From contig NZ_JAJQMN010000009.1 of the NCBI RefSeq assembly GCF_028994775.1, forward strand, positions 280,215 through 344,214: 64,000 bases of DNA, given 5' to 3'. This DNA is from Promicromonospora iranensis. Lineage in GTDB: Bacteria; Actinomycetota; Actinomycetes; Actinomycetales; Cellulomonadaceae. The translations under genes and the position numbers were made by a program. Positions 36,418 to 44,570 of the stretch are shown here, piece after piece; the stretch's first letter is position 1; the number at the start of each line of letters is the position of its first letter. The notes beneath the pieces were generated by a model. The model did no database searches, was not told the origin of the DNA, and worked only from the letters and a program-made list of their open reading frames with translations.

Positions 36418-36688
36418 CCCGATCACCTCCTGGTCATCCATTGTGTCCCCCGTGTCTACCCCCTTGCATGTGGTTCGGGGACGGCCGAACACCTCCTTGC
36501 GCACCCACAGGTGGTTTCGCAGGTCAGCCGGGTTTCGGGGCGCGACGCGCCGTCCGGACACGCCCGTGCTCCAGCCGTCCGGAACGACACGCCCGGCGCT
36601 GGAAACGCTGGTGCGCATACCGAACGTCACTCGAATGCGGGCATTCTGCACCCGGATGCATGCATCCTTTCGCAGACGTGTGCACCGG

Positions 36689-37759
36689 TCACTCGAACGC
36701 GCCCTGCTGCTCCCGGGCCAGCTCGACCCCCAGGATCTCGAGCACGTGATCGATCGGGTTGGCGTACGTGAGCCCCTTGCCGCTGTGCCCGCCGGACTCC
36801 GACCCGGCGAAGAGGAGGCCGAGCGCCACGCCGTCCTCCCGGTACACGAGGGCTCCCGAGTCGCCGCCACGCGAGAACGGTTCGTCGTCGAGGCTCTCGA
36901 TCTCGATCTGGTCGTCGAAGCTGAGCGCACCGAGGTCCTCGTAGCCCACGATGACGTCGTCGAGCTCGATGGCGGTGACCCGGCCACGCGTGACCGACGT
37001 CGTGCGGCCCACCTTGCCGACGGTCTCGCCGCCGAGCGCTCGCGCCGTCTTCACCACACGGCCCACGGGGTACTCGAAGTCGACCGGGACCCGGTCGAGA
37101 CGCGCGATCGCGGCGTCCGTGAAGGCGGGCTCGAACGTGTCCAGGTCCACCACCTGTGTCAGCTCGCCGATCCGGTCGCCCGGCGCCAGGCCGCCGTCGG
37201 CGGGGCCGGGCTGCAGGACGATGTCGCCCGGCCGGGCCTCGGGCGATCCGGCCAGCACGTGGTAGTTCGACAGCGCGTACAGCTGGCTGTCCCCGGCGCG
37301 GCCGCCGCCACCGTTCGCGCGGGTCACGAACGCCCCGAGGGTGCCCGCCGTGACCCCCACGTGGCCGATGGAGATGCCGGGCCGCAGCGGACGGCGCCGG
37401 TCCGTGTCGCCGTCGGCCTGCGACGTCGGTGCGGGCGGACGCGGGCCGAGCTCGCTCACGGGGCGGATACGCCCGGTGCGCCGTACGTCGACGTCGGGCC
37501 CCACCTCGGCTGAGACCTTGCGCACGATCGAGCGGGCCCGCGGGATCCCGAGGCGATAGCGGACGGCGATGCCGAAGCCGCCCTCGGCCTGGGGCACGAG
37601 GCCGAGGGCGAGCGTGGGAGCGCGTACGACGTCGGCAGCCTCCGACACCGTCCGACCGCCCAGTGACCGCGGTGTCGCCACGACTCCATGCTTCTCGGCG
37701 AGCTCTCTGGCGAAGGCTGCGAGCTGCTCCTTCATCTTCCTGGCCTGGTCGCGGTCCAT
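36689..37759 (-). CDS. Nal1-like trypsin-fold serine protease
   Basis: A 356-residue protein with no signal peptide. An N-terminal module (about 20-100) is followed by a Pro-rich linker and a chymotrypsin-fold domain. The probable triad is His167 (LSNYHVLAG), Asp215 (FTDAAIARLD) and Ser301 (SRGGDSGALV). The arrangement NYHVL...GGDSGA matches Nal1-like proteases, an intracellular family named after rice NARROW LEAF1, rather than secreted trypsins. Substrates in bacteria are unknown. AGGA lies about 8 nt before the ATG. It is followed by the small companion gene on the same strand. Confidence 0.8.
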   Translation of the reverse strand: MDRDQARKMKEQLAAFARELAEKHGVVATPRSLGGRTVSEAADVVRAPTLALGLVPQAEGGFGIAVRYRLGIPRARSIVRKVSAEVGPDVDVRRTGRIRPVSELGPRPPAPTSQADGDTDRRRPLRPGISIGHVGVTAGTLGAFVTRANGGGGRAGDSQLYALSNYHVLAGSPEARPGDIVLQPGPADGGLAPGDRIGELTQVVDLDTFEPAFTDAAIARLDRVPVDFEYPVGRVVKTARALGGETVGKVGRTTSVTRGRVTAIELDDVIVGYEDLGALSFDDQIEIESLDDEPFSRGGDSGALVYREDGVALGLLFAGSESGGHSGKGLTYANPIDHVLEILGVELAREQQGAFE

Positions 37760-38006
37760 GCCCTGATCCTCTCCTCACCCACCAACACACACGGCACCCA
37801 CGGTGGCGACACGCCGGTCTGTCCCAGAAAGTCATCCGATAGGCGGATATCGCCCCGCCAGGTTTGCGCGGTACGTTCCTCTGCTACACCCAACCATGGC
37901 CGGGTGAAAGCCAGGAAGACCTGGGATGTCACAAAACATCCTCGGATGACCTCCTGAATCGTTGGCGGCGCCCGTTCCGGGCGCCGGAGAACACGGAACG
38001 GCGAGA

Positions 38007-38234
38007 ATGATCGGGACGATGGACGAGACGCGGAGCGTGCGGGTGACGCGCGCCGACGTGCGCGAGGCGCTCATGTGGGCCCTCGAGCGGGACCGCCCCG
38101 CTCTGCTCGCGCACCGGGCTGCCGTGCACTCCAGCAAGAGCGAACTCACGCGTCGGCGGGCCGACAAGGCCCTGGTCGCGCAGTGGCGTGCCCGTAGGCC
38201 GGACAGCGGCAAGGACAGCGCACCCCGGGAGTGA
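38007..38234 (+). CDS. Short hypothetical basic protein
   Basis: A 75-residue product beginning MIGTMDETRSVRVTRADVREALMWAL, charged and probably helical. It has an Arg-rich middle (SELTRRRADKAL) and no recognised domain. Codon use is consistent with coding sequence. It ends 10 bp before the thioredoxin-NHL gene, whose leaderless -10 overlaps its last codon. An ATG 12 nt further on (38019) is an alternative start. I cannot assign a function. Confidence 0.5.
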   Translation: MIGTMDETRSVRVTRADVREALMWALERDRPALLAHRAAVHSSKSELTRRRADKALVAQWRARRPDSGKDSAPRE

Positions 38235-38238
38235 CAAT
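38233..38238 (+). promoter_or_regulatory. -10-like element GACAAT for the thioredoxin-NHL gene
   Basis: GACAAT ends 6 nt before the GTG at 38245, consistent with a leaderless start. Confidence 0.4.
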
Positions 38239-38244
38239 GGGCCG

Positions 38245-40248
38245 GTGAGTACAGGAGTCCAGAACCTTCCCCGGGTCCGTGCGTCCGAGCTCGTCGGGCG
38301 CGGCTGGTTGAACACCGGCGGCCGCAGCGTCACGCTCTCCGAGCTGCGCGGCAAGGTCGTCGTGCTCGACTTCTGGACCTTCTGCTGTATCAACTGCCTG
38401 CACGTCCTCGACGAGCTGCGCGAGGTCGAGGAGCAGCACCGCGACGAGCTGGTGATCGTGGGCGTGCACTCGCCGAAGTTCGAGCACGAGGCCGACCCGG
38501 ACGCGCTCGCCGCGGCGGTCGAGCGGTACGAGGTGCGGCACCCGGTCCTGGACGACCCGGATCTGGTCACCTGGGGCGCGTACACGGCACGTGCCTGGCC
38601 CACGCTCGTGGTCATCGACCCCGAGGGCTACATCGTGGCGCAGATGGCGGGCGAGGGGCACGGCTCCGCGATCGCGGCGCTCGTGACCGACCTGATTGCC
38701 GAGCACTCCGCGAAGGGCACGCTGTACCGGGGCTCCGGGCCGTACGTGCCGCCCGCACCGGTGTCGGGCACGCTGCGGTTCCCTGCCAAAGCCCTCGTTC
38801 TGCCGGGCGGCAACCTCCTCGTCGCGGACGCCGGGCACCACTCGCTGGCCGAGCTCGCGCCCGACGGCGAGACGCTCGTGCGGCGGATCGGCTCCGGCGA
38901 GCGCGGGCTGGTCGACGGCGGGCCGGACGAGGCACGGTTCTCGGAGCCCAACGGGCTGTGCCTGGTGCCGGACGAGCTGCGCACCCCACTCGGCTACGAC
39001 GTCGTGGTCGCCGACACGGTGAACCACGCCCTGCGTGGTGTCCGGATCGCCGACGGCGTCGTGGTCACCCTGGCGGGGACGGGTCGGCAGTTCATGGTGG
39101 GCGGCCAGGAGAACGTGCTGCGCTCCGGTCATGTCGACGAGAGCCCGGTGGTACCCGGTGCCCGGCTCGTCCCGGAGGTGAACGGTCCTGCTCTGCCGTT
39201 CGACTCCAGCGAGGACTATCCCGCGCGCATCGTGAACCTCTCCTCGCCGTGGGACGTCGAGTGGTCGCCAGAGCTCGGAGCCTTCGTCGCGGCCATGGCC
39301 GGCAACCACACGCTCTGGGCGTTCGATCCTGTCGCACGCGAGGGGCACGGGAGCGTCCGCCTCCTCGCCGGAACCATGAACGAGGGACTCGAGGACGGGC
39401 CGGGCACCGCGGCCTGGTTCGCGCAGCCGTCCGGGCTCGCACGGGCCGCGGACGGGACGATCTGGCTCGCGGACGCGGAGACGTCGACGCTGCGCCGGAT
39501 CCTCCCGGAAGGCGGCGACGGTGTGGAGATGCGGACCGCCGTCGGCCAAGGCCTCTTCGACTTCGGCCACCGGGACGGCGCCGCCGACCAGGCGCTGCTG
39601 CAGCACCCGCTCGGGGTCGCCACCCTGCCCGACGGCTCCGTCGTCGTCGCCGACACGTACAACGGCGCGCTGCGCCGGTACGACCCGGCCACCGCCGAGG
39701 TGACGACCCTGGCCAAGGACCTGGCGGAGCCGTCGGACGTGCTCGTCGAGGTCGCGGACGATGCCGTGCACCTGGTCGTCGTGGAGTCGGCGGCCCACCG
39801 CCTCACCCGCGTGGCGCTCCCGGCGAGCCTGGCGGGCGAGGTGCTCGACGGCGGCGCGCACCGGGTCGCCCGGCCCGCCACCGACGTCGGCGCCGGTCCG
39901 CTCCGGCTGGACGTGCCGTTCGCTCCGGCACCGGGTCAGAAGCTCGACGACCGCTGGGGACCGTCGACGTCGCTCCAGGTCAGCGCCACTCCGCCGGAGC
40001 TGCTGCTGTCGGGGGCGGGGAGCGGAACCGACCTGTTCCGGGACCTCGTGATCAACCCCGAGGTGACCGAGGGTGTGCTGCACGTGACCGCCAAGGCGGC
40101 GTCGTGCGACGAGGTGCCCCTGCTACCGAACGGCGAGCCGGATCCTGGCGTGTTCCCGGCCTGCCACCTCGCCCAGCAGGACTGGGGCGTCCCGGTCCGG
40201 GTGGTGCCGGACGGGGACGCCGGGCTCACGCTCCCGCTCCGCGGCTGA
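38245..40248 (+). CDS. Thioredoxin-like plus NHL-repeat protein (NHLRC2 type)
   Basis: A 667-residue protein. Residues 1 to about 155 are a thioredoxin fold with the redox motif WTFCCINC (Cys48-Ile-Asn-Cys51, plus an additional Cys47). Residues about 165-520 form NHL beta-propeller repeats (LLVADAGHHSL, VVADTVNHALR, VVADTYNGALRRYD). A C-terminal beta-sandwich of about 130 residues follows. This is the domain order of NHLRC2-like proteins, whose biochemical role is still unclear. There is no signal peptide, so it is cytoplasmic. Confidence 0.9.
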   Translation: MSTGVQNLPRVRASELVGRGWLNTGGRSVTLSELRGKVVVLDFWTFCCINCLHVLDELREVEEQHRDELVIVGVHSPKFEHEADPDALAAAVERYEVRHPVLDDPDLVTWGAYTARAWPTLVVIDPEGYIVAQMAGEGHGSAIAALVTDLIAEHSAKGTLYRGSGPYVPPAPVSGTLRFPAKALVLPGGNLLVADAGHHSLAELAPDGETLVRRIGSGERGLVDGGPDEARFSEPNGLCLVPDELRTPLGYDVVVADTVNHALRGVRIADGVVVTLAGTGRQFMVGGQENVLRSGHVDESPVVPGARLVPEVNGPALPFDSSEDYPARIVNLSSPWDVEWSPELGAFVAAMAGNHTLWAFDPVAREGHGSVRLLAGTMNEGLEDGPGTAAWFAQPSGLARAADGTIWLADAETSTLRRILPEGGDGVEMRTAVGQGLFDFGHRDGAADQALLQHPLGVATLPDGSVVVADTYNGALRRYDPATAEVTTLAKDLAEPSDVLVEVADDAVHLVVVESAAHRLTRVALPASLAGEVLDGGAHRVARPATDVGAGPLRLDVPFAPAPGQKLDDRWGPSTSLQVSATPPELLLSGAGSGTDLFRDLVINPEVTEGVLHVTAKAASCDEVPLLPNGEPDPGVFPACHLAQQDWGVPVRVVPDGDAGLTLPLRG

Positions 40249-40249
40249 C

Positions 40250-40894
40250 TCAGGCGGCCAGGACCCCGGGCAGCTCGCTCAGCGAGTTGATCACCGTCGT
40301 CCGTGCGGCCTCCGCGCGGAGCGCGTGCAGATAGCCCCACGGGCCACGGCGGAGCAGGATCGGCCGCATCCCTGCCTCCGCGGCAGGCAGCACGTCGTTG
40401 TCGAGCCGGTCACCGACGTAGGCGATCTCCTCGGGCGCCACACCCGACAGCTCGGCGACGCGCGCGAAGAACTCGGGGTCCGGCTTCTGCACGCCCCATT
40501 CGTCAGAGGTCCGGATCGCGCTCGCGGGCAGGTCCATCGCCTCCAGTGCGGCGCGTGCCTCGGGCGGCTGGTTGCCCGCGATGACGACGTCGAGGCCCGC
40601 CTCCCGGAGCGCCGTCAGGGCGGGCCGGACGTCGGGGTACAGGTCGTCGGCGTCGAACCCGTTGCGCAGGCCCGCCGGGTCGTCCTGGGCCCACCGGGCG
40701 ATCTCGGCCTCGACGTCCAGTCCCGGGCGCACCATCTCGAACGCGTCCCGGTGCGGCAGGTCGAGCGCGGCGCAGCCGCCCAGCAGGCCGAGGAACGTGA
40801 GCGGCGGGACGCCGAGCCGCTCGGCCCACCGGAGCCAGATCCGGGACTCGTCCACGAGCGTCTCACCGACGTCGAACACCACCGTGCGCACCAT
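40250..40894 (-). CDS. HAD-superfamily protein with altered motif I
   Basis: A 214-residue HAD fold with a small cap. Motif I is FDVGETLVDE: the nucleophile Asp8 is kept, but the usual second aspartate (Asp+2) is Gly10. Motif II is VVIAGNQ, and motif IV is YVGDRLDNDV with both acidic residues. Loss of Asp+2, the general acid in phosphatases, suggests a different reaction or weak phosphatase activity. The ATG at 40894 is chosen because TAGGGT ends 7 nt before it. The gene is convergent with the thioredoxin-NHL gene, the stops being 1 bp apart. Confidence 0.85.
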   Translation of the reverse strand: MVRTVVFDVGETLVDESRIWLRWAERLGVPPLTFLGLLGGCAALDLPHRDAFEMVRPGLDVEAEIARWAQDDPAGLRNGFDADDLYPDVRPALTALREAGLDVVIAGNQPPEARAALEAMDLPASAIRTSDEWGVQKPDPEFFARVAELSGVAPEEIAYVGDRLDNDVLPAAEAGMRPILLRRGPWGYLHALRAEAARTTVINSLSELPGVLAA

Positions 40895-40901
40895 GCCCCC
40901 G

Positions 40902-40907
40902 ACCCTA
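40902..40907 (-). promoter_or_regulatory. -10 element TAGGGT for the HAD gene
   Basis: On the minus strand TAGGGT ends 7 nt before the ATG at 40894, a leaderless arrangement. Confidence 0.55.
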
Positions 40908-40951
40908 GGACGCATGCCGCCGAACAGGGTAACCGTCGCCGTGGACCGAGA

Positions 40952-41485
40952 TCAGGGCAGGCGGAACAGCGCGTCGCCGGCCTGCACCCGCGCCCCCGGA
41001 CGGACCAGCTCCTCGAGCCCGCGGGGGCCGAGGTCCAGGGCGACGACCGGTACGAGGGGCGAGCGACCGCCGTCGGACACCTCGGTAGGGGACCAGGCGA
41101 CCAGCTCCTGGCCGGCCACGACGGTGTCGCCCTCCGCGACGAGCAGGTCGAAGCCCGCGCCCTTGAGCTGGACCGTGTCGATGCCGAGATGCACCAGGAC
41201 ACCCCGACCGGCGGCCGGTCCGGACCGCGCCGTCGGCTCGGGAGGGGCTTGTGGCTCGGCAGCCGCCGGCGGCTCGGCGGGTGGGGCCAGCAGCACGAAG
41301 GCGTGGGGGTGCAGCTTGACCACCACTCCGGCGCACGGTGCGACCACCCGCCCACCGAGCTCGGGGTCCGGGTCGATCGCGAGCCCGGGGCCGACGATGC
41401 TCTCTGCGAAGACTGGATCGGGCACGTCGCGCATCGCGACGACCCGTCCGACGACGGGGGATCCGACGATCAGGGCCTCGGCCAT
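40952..41485 (-). CDS. PTS glucose-type EIIA domain protein
   Basis: A 177-residue single EIIA-Glc domain. It has DPVFAESIVGPGLAIDP, APCAGVVVKLHPHAFVL and the phosphorylated His99 in VLVHLGIDTVQLKG. An Ala/Pro-rich insert of about 30 residues (about 66-94) replaces the short loop between the two active-site histidine strands, which is unusual. It accepts phosphate from HPr and passes it to a sugar-specific EIIB. It is divergent from ptsI (187 bp between starts); CAAGAT 6 nt before the ATG is a weak leaderless -10. Confidence 0.88.
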   Translation of the reverse strand: MAEALIVGSPVVGRVVAMRDVPDPVFAESIVGPGLAIDPDPELGGRVVAPCAGVVVKLHPHAFVLLAPPAEPPAAAEPQAPPEPTARSGPAAGRGVLVHLGIDTVQLKGAGFDLLVAEGDTVVAGQELVAWSPTEVSDGGRSPLVPVVALDLGPRGLEELVRPGARVQAGDALFRLP

Positions 41486-41672
41486 GGGGTCATCTTGTCA
41501 GACCGCGGACTCCTTCGAGGGCGACCCTTTGCCTGCACCCGGCCGGGCGTCCGTGCTCCCCGCGGTCCTCCGGGGTACCGGCCCTTCCGACCAGCCGGAA
41601 CCTCGCTCGTCGGGGCGCTCGCGTGTAACGTTCCCAGCGCACTCGACGACGAGCCTTTGGGGGAGCGTACGG

Positions 41673-43322
41673 ATGACGAGCGAGAGGCTCACGGGGGTTC
41701 CGGCGAGCCCTGGGCGCGCAGCGGGACCGGTGGTCCGGATGCCGGCCCGCGTGCCCGAGCCGAGGACGACCCGCCTGTCGGGTTCGGCCGACGAAGCCGT
41801 TCGCGCTGTCGAGGAGGCCGCCGCCCAGGTGGAGGCTGACCTGGCGGAGCGGGCGAGCCGAGCCTCGGGAACCGCGGCGGACGTGCTCGCGGTCACCGCC
41901 GCCATGGCCGCCGACCCGACCCTCGCCGCGGGCGCCGCGCGCCGGGTCCGGGAGGACCGGCTCACCCCTGAACGCGCGGTGTGGGACGCGGCGGGCTCGG
42001 TGGCGACGCAGCTCGAGGCGCTCGGCCCACCCATGTCAGAACGCGCCCGCGACGTCCGGGACGTCCGGGACCGCATCGTCGCGGCGCTCACGGGCGCGGC
42101 CCCGCCCGGCGTCCCCGATCCCGGCCACCCCTTCGTGCTCGTCGCGAGCGACCTCGCTCCCGCGGACACCGCGATGCTCGACCCGGCAGTGGTGACCGCG
42201 GTCGTCACGGCCCGCGGCGGACCGACCTCGCACATGGCGATCCTCGCCCGCGCCCTCGGCATCCCCGCGGTCGTGGCACTGCCCGGTGCGGGGAACCTCA
42301 CCGACGGCGAGGAGGTGGTGGTCGACGGCACCATCGGCACCGTCCTGCGGACGCCGTCCCCGGCGGACGTGGAAGGCGCCCGACGCCGGATCACCGACGC
42401 CACCTTCGACGGCCGTGGCGTCACCCGCGACGGGTCCGAGGTGGAGCTGGTGGCGAATGTCGCGGACCCCGCGGCGGCCCAGGCCGCCGCTGCCGCGGGC
42501 GCACGGGGCGTCGGCCTGTTCCGCACCGAGTTCTGCTTCCTCGGGCGGGGCGAGGAGCCCAGCGTCGAGGAGCAGGTGACCGCGTACCGGGCGGTCCTGT
42601 CCCACTTCCCGGGTCGTCGGGTGGTCGTCCGCACGCTCGACGCCGGTGCCGACAAGCCGCTCCGCTTCCTCACCCCGGACCACGAGGACAACCCCGCGCT
42701 CGGGGTGCGCGGTCTGCGCACCGCCGTCGCGCACCCCGACGTGCTGGACCGCCAGCTGGACGCGATAGCCCAGGCCGCCGCGGCCGAGACGGCCGAGGTC
42801 TGGGTGATGGCGCCGATGGTGGCGACGGTGGACGAGGCGCGCGACTTCGCGGCCGCCTGCGCGGCGCACGCCCTGGAGCAGTCGGGCGTGATGATCGAGA
42901 CGCCCGCCGCCGCGCTCCAGGCGCGCCACGTGCTGGCGGAGGTGTCGTTCGCGAGCCTCGGCACCAACGACCTCACCCAGTACACGATGGCGGCGGACCG
43001 CGACCTGGCCGGCGTCGCCGCGCTGTCGACGCCCTGGCAGCCGGCCGTCCTGGAGCTCGTCCGGGTGGCGTGTGAGGGCGGTGCGATGCATGGTGCTCCC
43101 GTGGGCGTGTGCGGTGAGGCAGCGGCTGACCCGTTGCTCGCCCCCGTCCTGGTGGGGTTGGGCGTAACGTCACTGTCCATGACGCCCCGCGCACTGGCCG
43201 ACGTCGCGAGCACGTTGGCAGGCGTGTCCCGCAACGAGTGCGTGGAGCTGGCACGGACCGTGCTCGACTGCTCGACGGCACAGGCGGCGCGCGCCGTCAT
43301 GCAGGAACGTCTGCTCGCCTGA
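41673..43322 (+). CDS. ptsI: PTS enzyme I (phosphoenolpyruvate-protein phosphotransferase)
   Basis: A 549-residue enzyme I. An N-terminal HPr-binding/phosphohistidine domain carries the active-site His187 in GGPTSHMAILAR. The PEP-binding TIM barrel has GLFRTEFCFLGR, RTLDAGADKPL, the signature LGTNDLTQYTMAADR and the catalytic Cys in GVCGEAAAD. It phosphorylates HPr with PEP, starting sugar uptake. A GGGGGAG stretch precedes the ATG. No ptsH (HPr) gene is in the window. Together with the divergent EIIA it forms a general-PTS pair. Confidence 0.95.
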   Translation: MTSERLTGVPASPGRAAGPVVRMPARVPEPRTTRLSGSADEAVRAVEEAAAQVEADLAERASRASGTAADVLAVTAAMAADPTLAAGAARRVREDRLTPERAVWDAAGSVATQLEALGPPMSERARDVRDVRDRIVAALTGAAPPGVPDPGHPFVLVASDLAPADTAMLDPAVVTAVVTARGGPTSHMAILARALGIPAVVALPGAGNLTDGEEVVVDGTIGTVLRTPSPADVEGARRRITDATFDGRGVTRDGSEVELVANVADPAAAQAAAAAGARGVGLFRTEFCFLGRGEEPSVEEQVTAYRAVLSHFPGRRVVVRTLDAGADKPLRFLTPDHEDNPALGVRGLRTAVAHPDVLDRQLDAIAQAAAAETAEVWVMAPMVATVDEARDFAAACAAHALEQSGVMIETPAAALQARHVLAEVSFASLGTNDLTQYTMAADRDLAGVAALSTPWQPAVLELVRVACEGGAMHGAPVGVCGEAAADPLLAPVLVGLGVTSLSMTPRALADVASTLAGVSRNECVELARTVLDCSTAQAARAVMQERLLA

Positions 43323-43367
43323 ACCCCATCTGAACCCACTGGTCACATCACAGTCACGTAGGCGCTT

Positions 43368-43373
43368 TAAGGT
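43368..43373 (+). promoter_or_regulatory. -10 element TAAGGT for the isomerase gene
   Basis: TAAGGT ends 7 nt before the ATG at 43381, giving a leaderless start. Confidence 0.5.
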
Positions 43374-43380
43374 GGCCCGC

Positions 43381-44259
43381 ATGCCCGAATCGATCCGGAC
43401 CGAACCGCACGAGCCGGCCGCACCCGAGGTGCAGGTCACGCTCTCGACGGCGTCGGTCTTCCCACGCCGTGTGCCGCTGGCCTTCGAGGCGGCCGCGGAG
43501 CTCGGCTACGACGGGGTCGAGGTCATGATCTGGTCCGAGGAGGTCACCCAGAATCCTCGTTCCCTCGCCAAGCTGTCCGCCGACACGGGCATGCCCGTGC
43601 GCTCGGTGCACGCGCCGACGCTGCTGGTGAGCCAGCGGGTCTGGGGCCGCTCCCCGGTGGCGAAGCTCGAACGGACCGCGGAGATGGCCCTCGAGCTCGG
43701 TGCGGGCACCGTCGTGGTGCACCCGCCGTTCCGCTGGCAGTACAAGTACGCGCGGCAGTTCCAGGACCAGGTGCGCGCGCTGAGCGAGACGACGGGCATC
43801 ACGATCGCCGTCGAGAACATGTACCCGTGGCGTGGCGGCAAGCGGGAGTTCCAGGCGTACCTGCCCGGCTGGGACCCGGCGGAGCACGACTACGACGCCG
43901 TCACGCTCGACCTGTCGCACGCCAGCGTGGCGCAGCAGGACGCGCTGATGCTCCTGGACACGTTCGGCGACCGCCTCCGGCACGTGCACCTCGCGGACGG
44001 CAACCACGGCCCCCGGGACGAGCACCTGGTTCCCGGTCGCGGCAGCATGCAGGCCGAGAAGGTGCTCCAGGAACTGGTCGCCCGCGGCTGGAGCGGCGAC
44101 GTCTGCGTGGAGATCTCCACCCGGGCGGCCCGCACGGCTGCCGAGCGTCACGACGACCTGGCCGCGTCGCTGCAGTTCGCGCGCGCCTACCTGTCGCCGA
44201 CGCCGCACGAGTTCCACACCCCGCCGGGGGCTAACCACCGTCCGCACGACGCCTGGTGA
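43381..44259 (+). CDS. Sugar phosphate isomerase/epimerase-like TIM-barrel protein
   Basis: A 292-residue xylose-isomerase-like (AP endonuclease family 2) barrel. Metal-site strands are recognisable: LGYDGVEVMIW, VRSVHAP, AGTVVVHPP, ITIAVENMYPW (Glu ligand), VTLDLSHAS (Asp-x-x-His) and VHLADGNHGPRDEHLVPG, ending with VCVEIST (last Glu). Members isomerise or epimerise sugars and inositols; this one could be any of them. There is no nearby catabolic gene cluster. The ATG at 43381 is preferred to 43372 on promoter position. Confidence 0.82.
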   Translation: MPESIRTEPHEPAAPEVQVTLSTASVFPRRVPLAFEAAAELGYDGVEVMIWSEEVTQNPRSLAKLSADTGMPVRSVHAPTLLVSQRVWGRSPVAKLERTAEMALELGAGTVVVHPPFRWQYKYARQFQDQVRALSETTGITIAVENMYPWRGGKREFQAYLPGWDPAEHDYDAVTLDLSHASVAQQDALMLLDTFGDRLRHVHLADGNHGPRDEHLVPGRGSMQAEKVLQELVARGWSGDVCVEISTRAARTAAERHDDLAASLQFARAYLSPTPHEFHTPPGANHRPHDAW

Positions 44260-44288
44260 CGAGTTGTGTGATCCTGCTCTCGAAAGGG

Positions 44289-44318
44289 TTCGATTCTGCG
44301 CCTCGGCGTGGCTAGACT
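44289..44318 (+). promoter_or_regulatory. Sigma-70-like promoter of the corA leader
   Basis: TTCGAT (44289-44294), an 18-bp spacer and TAGACT (44313-44318). Transcription would start near 44325, giving a leader of about 245 nt before corA that contains a small ORF and hairpins. Confidence 0.5.
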
Positions 44319-44379
44319 GGGCCACTGTCGAGAACGTACGGCGCGGCGATCTGCCGCAGGGACCAAGGAGGTGGCGCGC

Positions 44380-44421
44380 ATGACCCGCAGCGAGCCTCCG
44401 AGTAGTCCGAACCGCAGCTGA
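44380..44421 (+). CDS. 13-codon leader peptide ORF upstream of corA
   Basis: ATG to TGA encodes MTRSEPPSSPNRS. A textbook AAGGAGGT ends 7-8 nt before the ATG, stronger than the site of corA itself. The peptide has a Pro-Pro pair and a third Pro in 13 residues. Two hairpins follow within 50 nt and corA starts 149 nt after the stop. Proline-rich leader peptides control Mg2+ transporters in enterobacteria (mgtL, corL), where slow translation alters leader folding; a similar role here is inference. Confidence 0.6.
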   Translation: MTRSEPPSSPNRS

Positions 44422-44435
44422 GCTGACGGTTCCCT

Positions 44436-44470
44436 CCCGCGTGTTCGCGGGTTCTCGCGCACCGGTGCGC
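44436..44470 (+). promoter_or_regulatory. Paired hairpins in the corA leader
   Basis: cccgcg-tgtt-cgcggg (44436-44451) and the perfect 14-nt palindrome gcgcaccggtgcgc (44457-44470) lie between the leader ORF and corA. With the leader ORF they fill the 311-bp gene-free stretch 44260-44570; they could be attenuator structures. Confidence 0.5.
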
Positions 44471-44570
44471 TCCGCCCTTCCCGGGGCGTGAGGTCCACCG
44501 GTCGTTCGGCCGTCTCTGCTGCGGTGTCCGTTCGCAGTCCTTTTCCTGCGCTCGACCCCAGGAGTTCCCC

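Noticed and set aside
38146-40083. 645-residue minus-strand ORF opposite the thioredoxin-NHL gene
   Set aside because: Shadow of the NHL repeats; no recognisable protein features.
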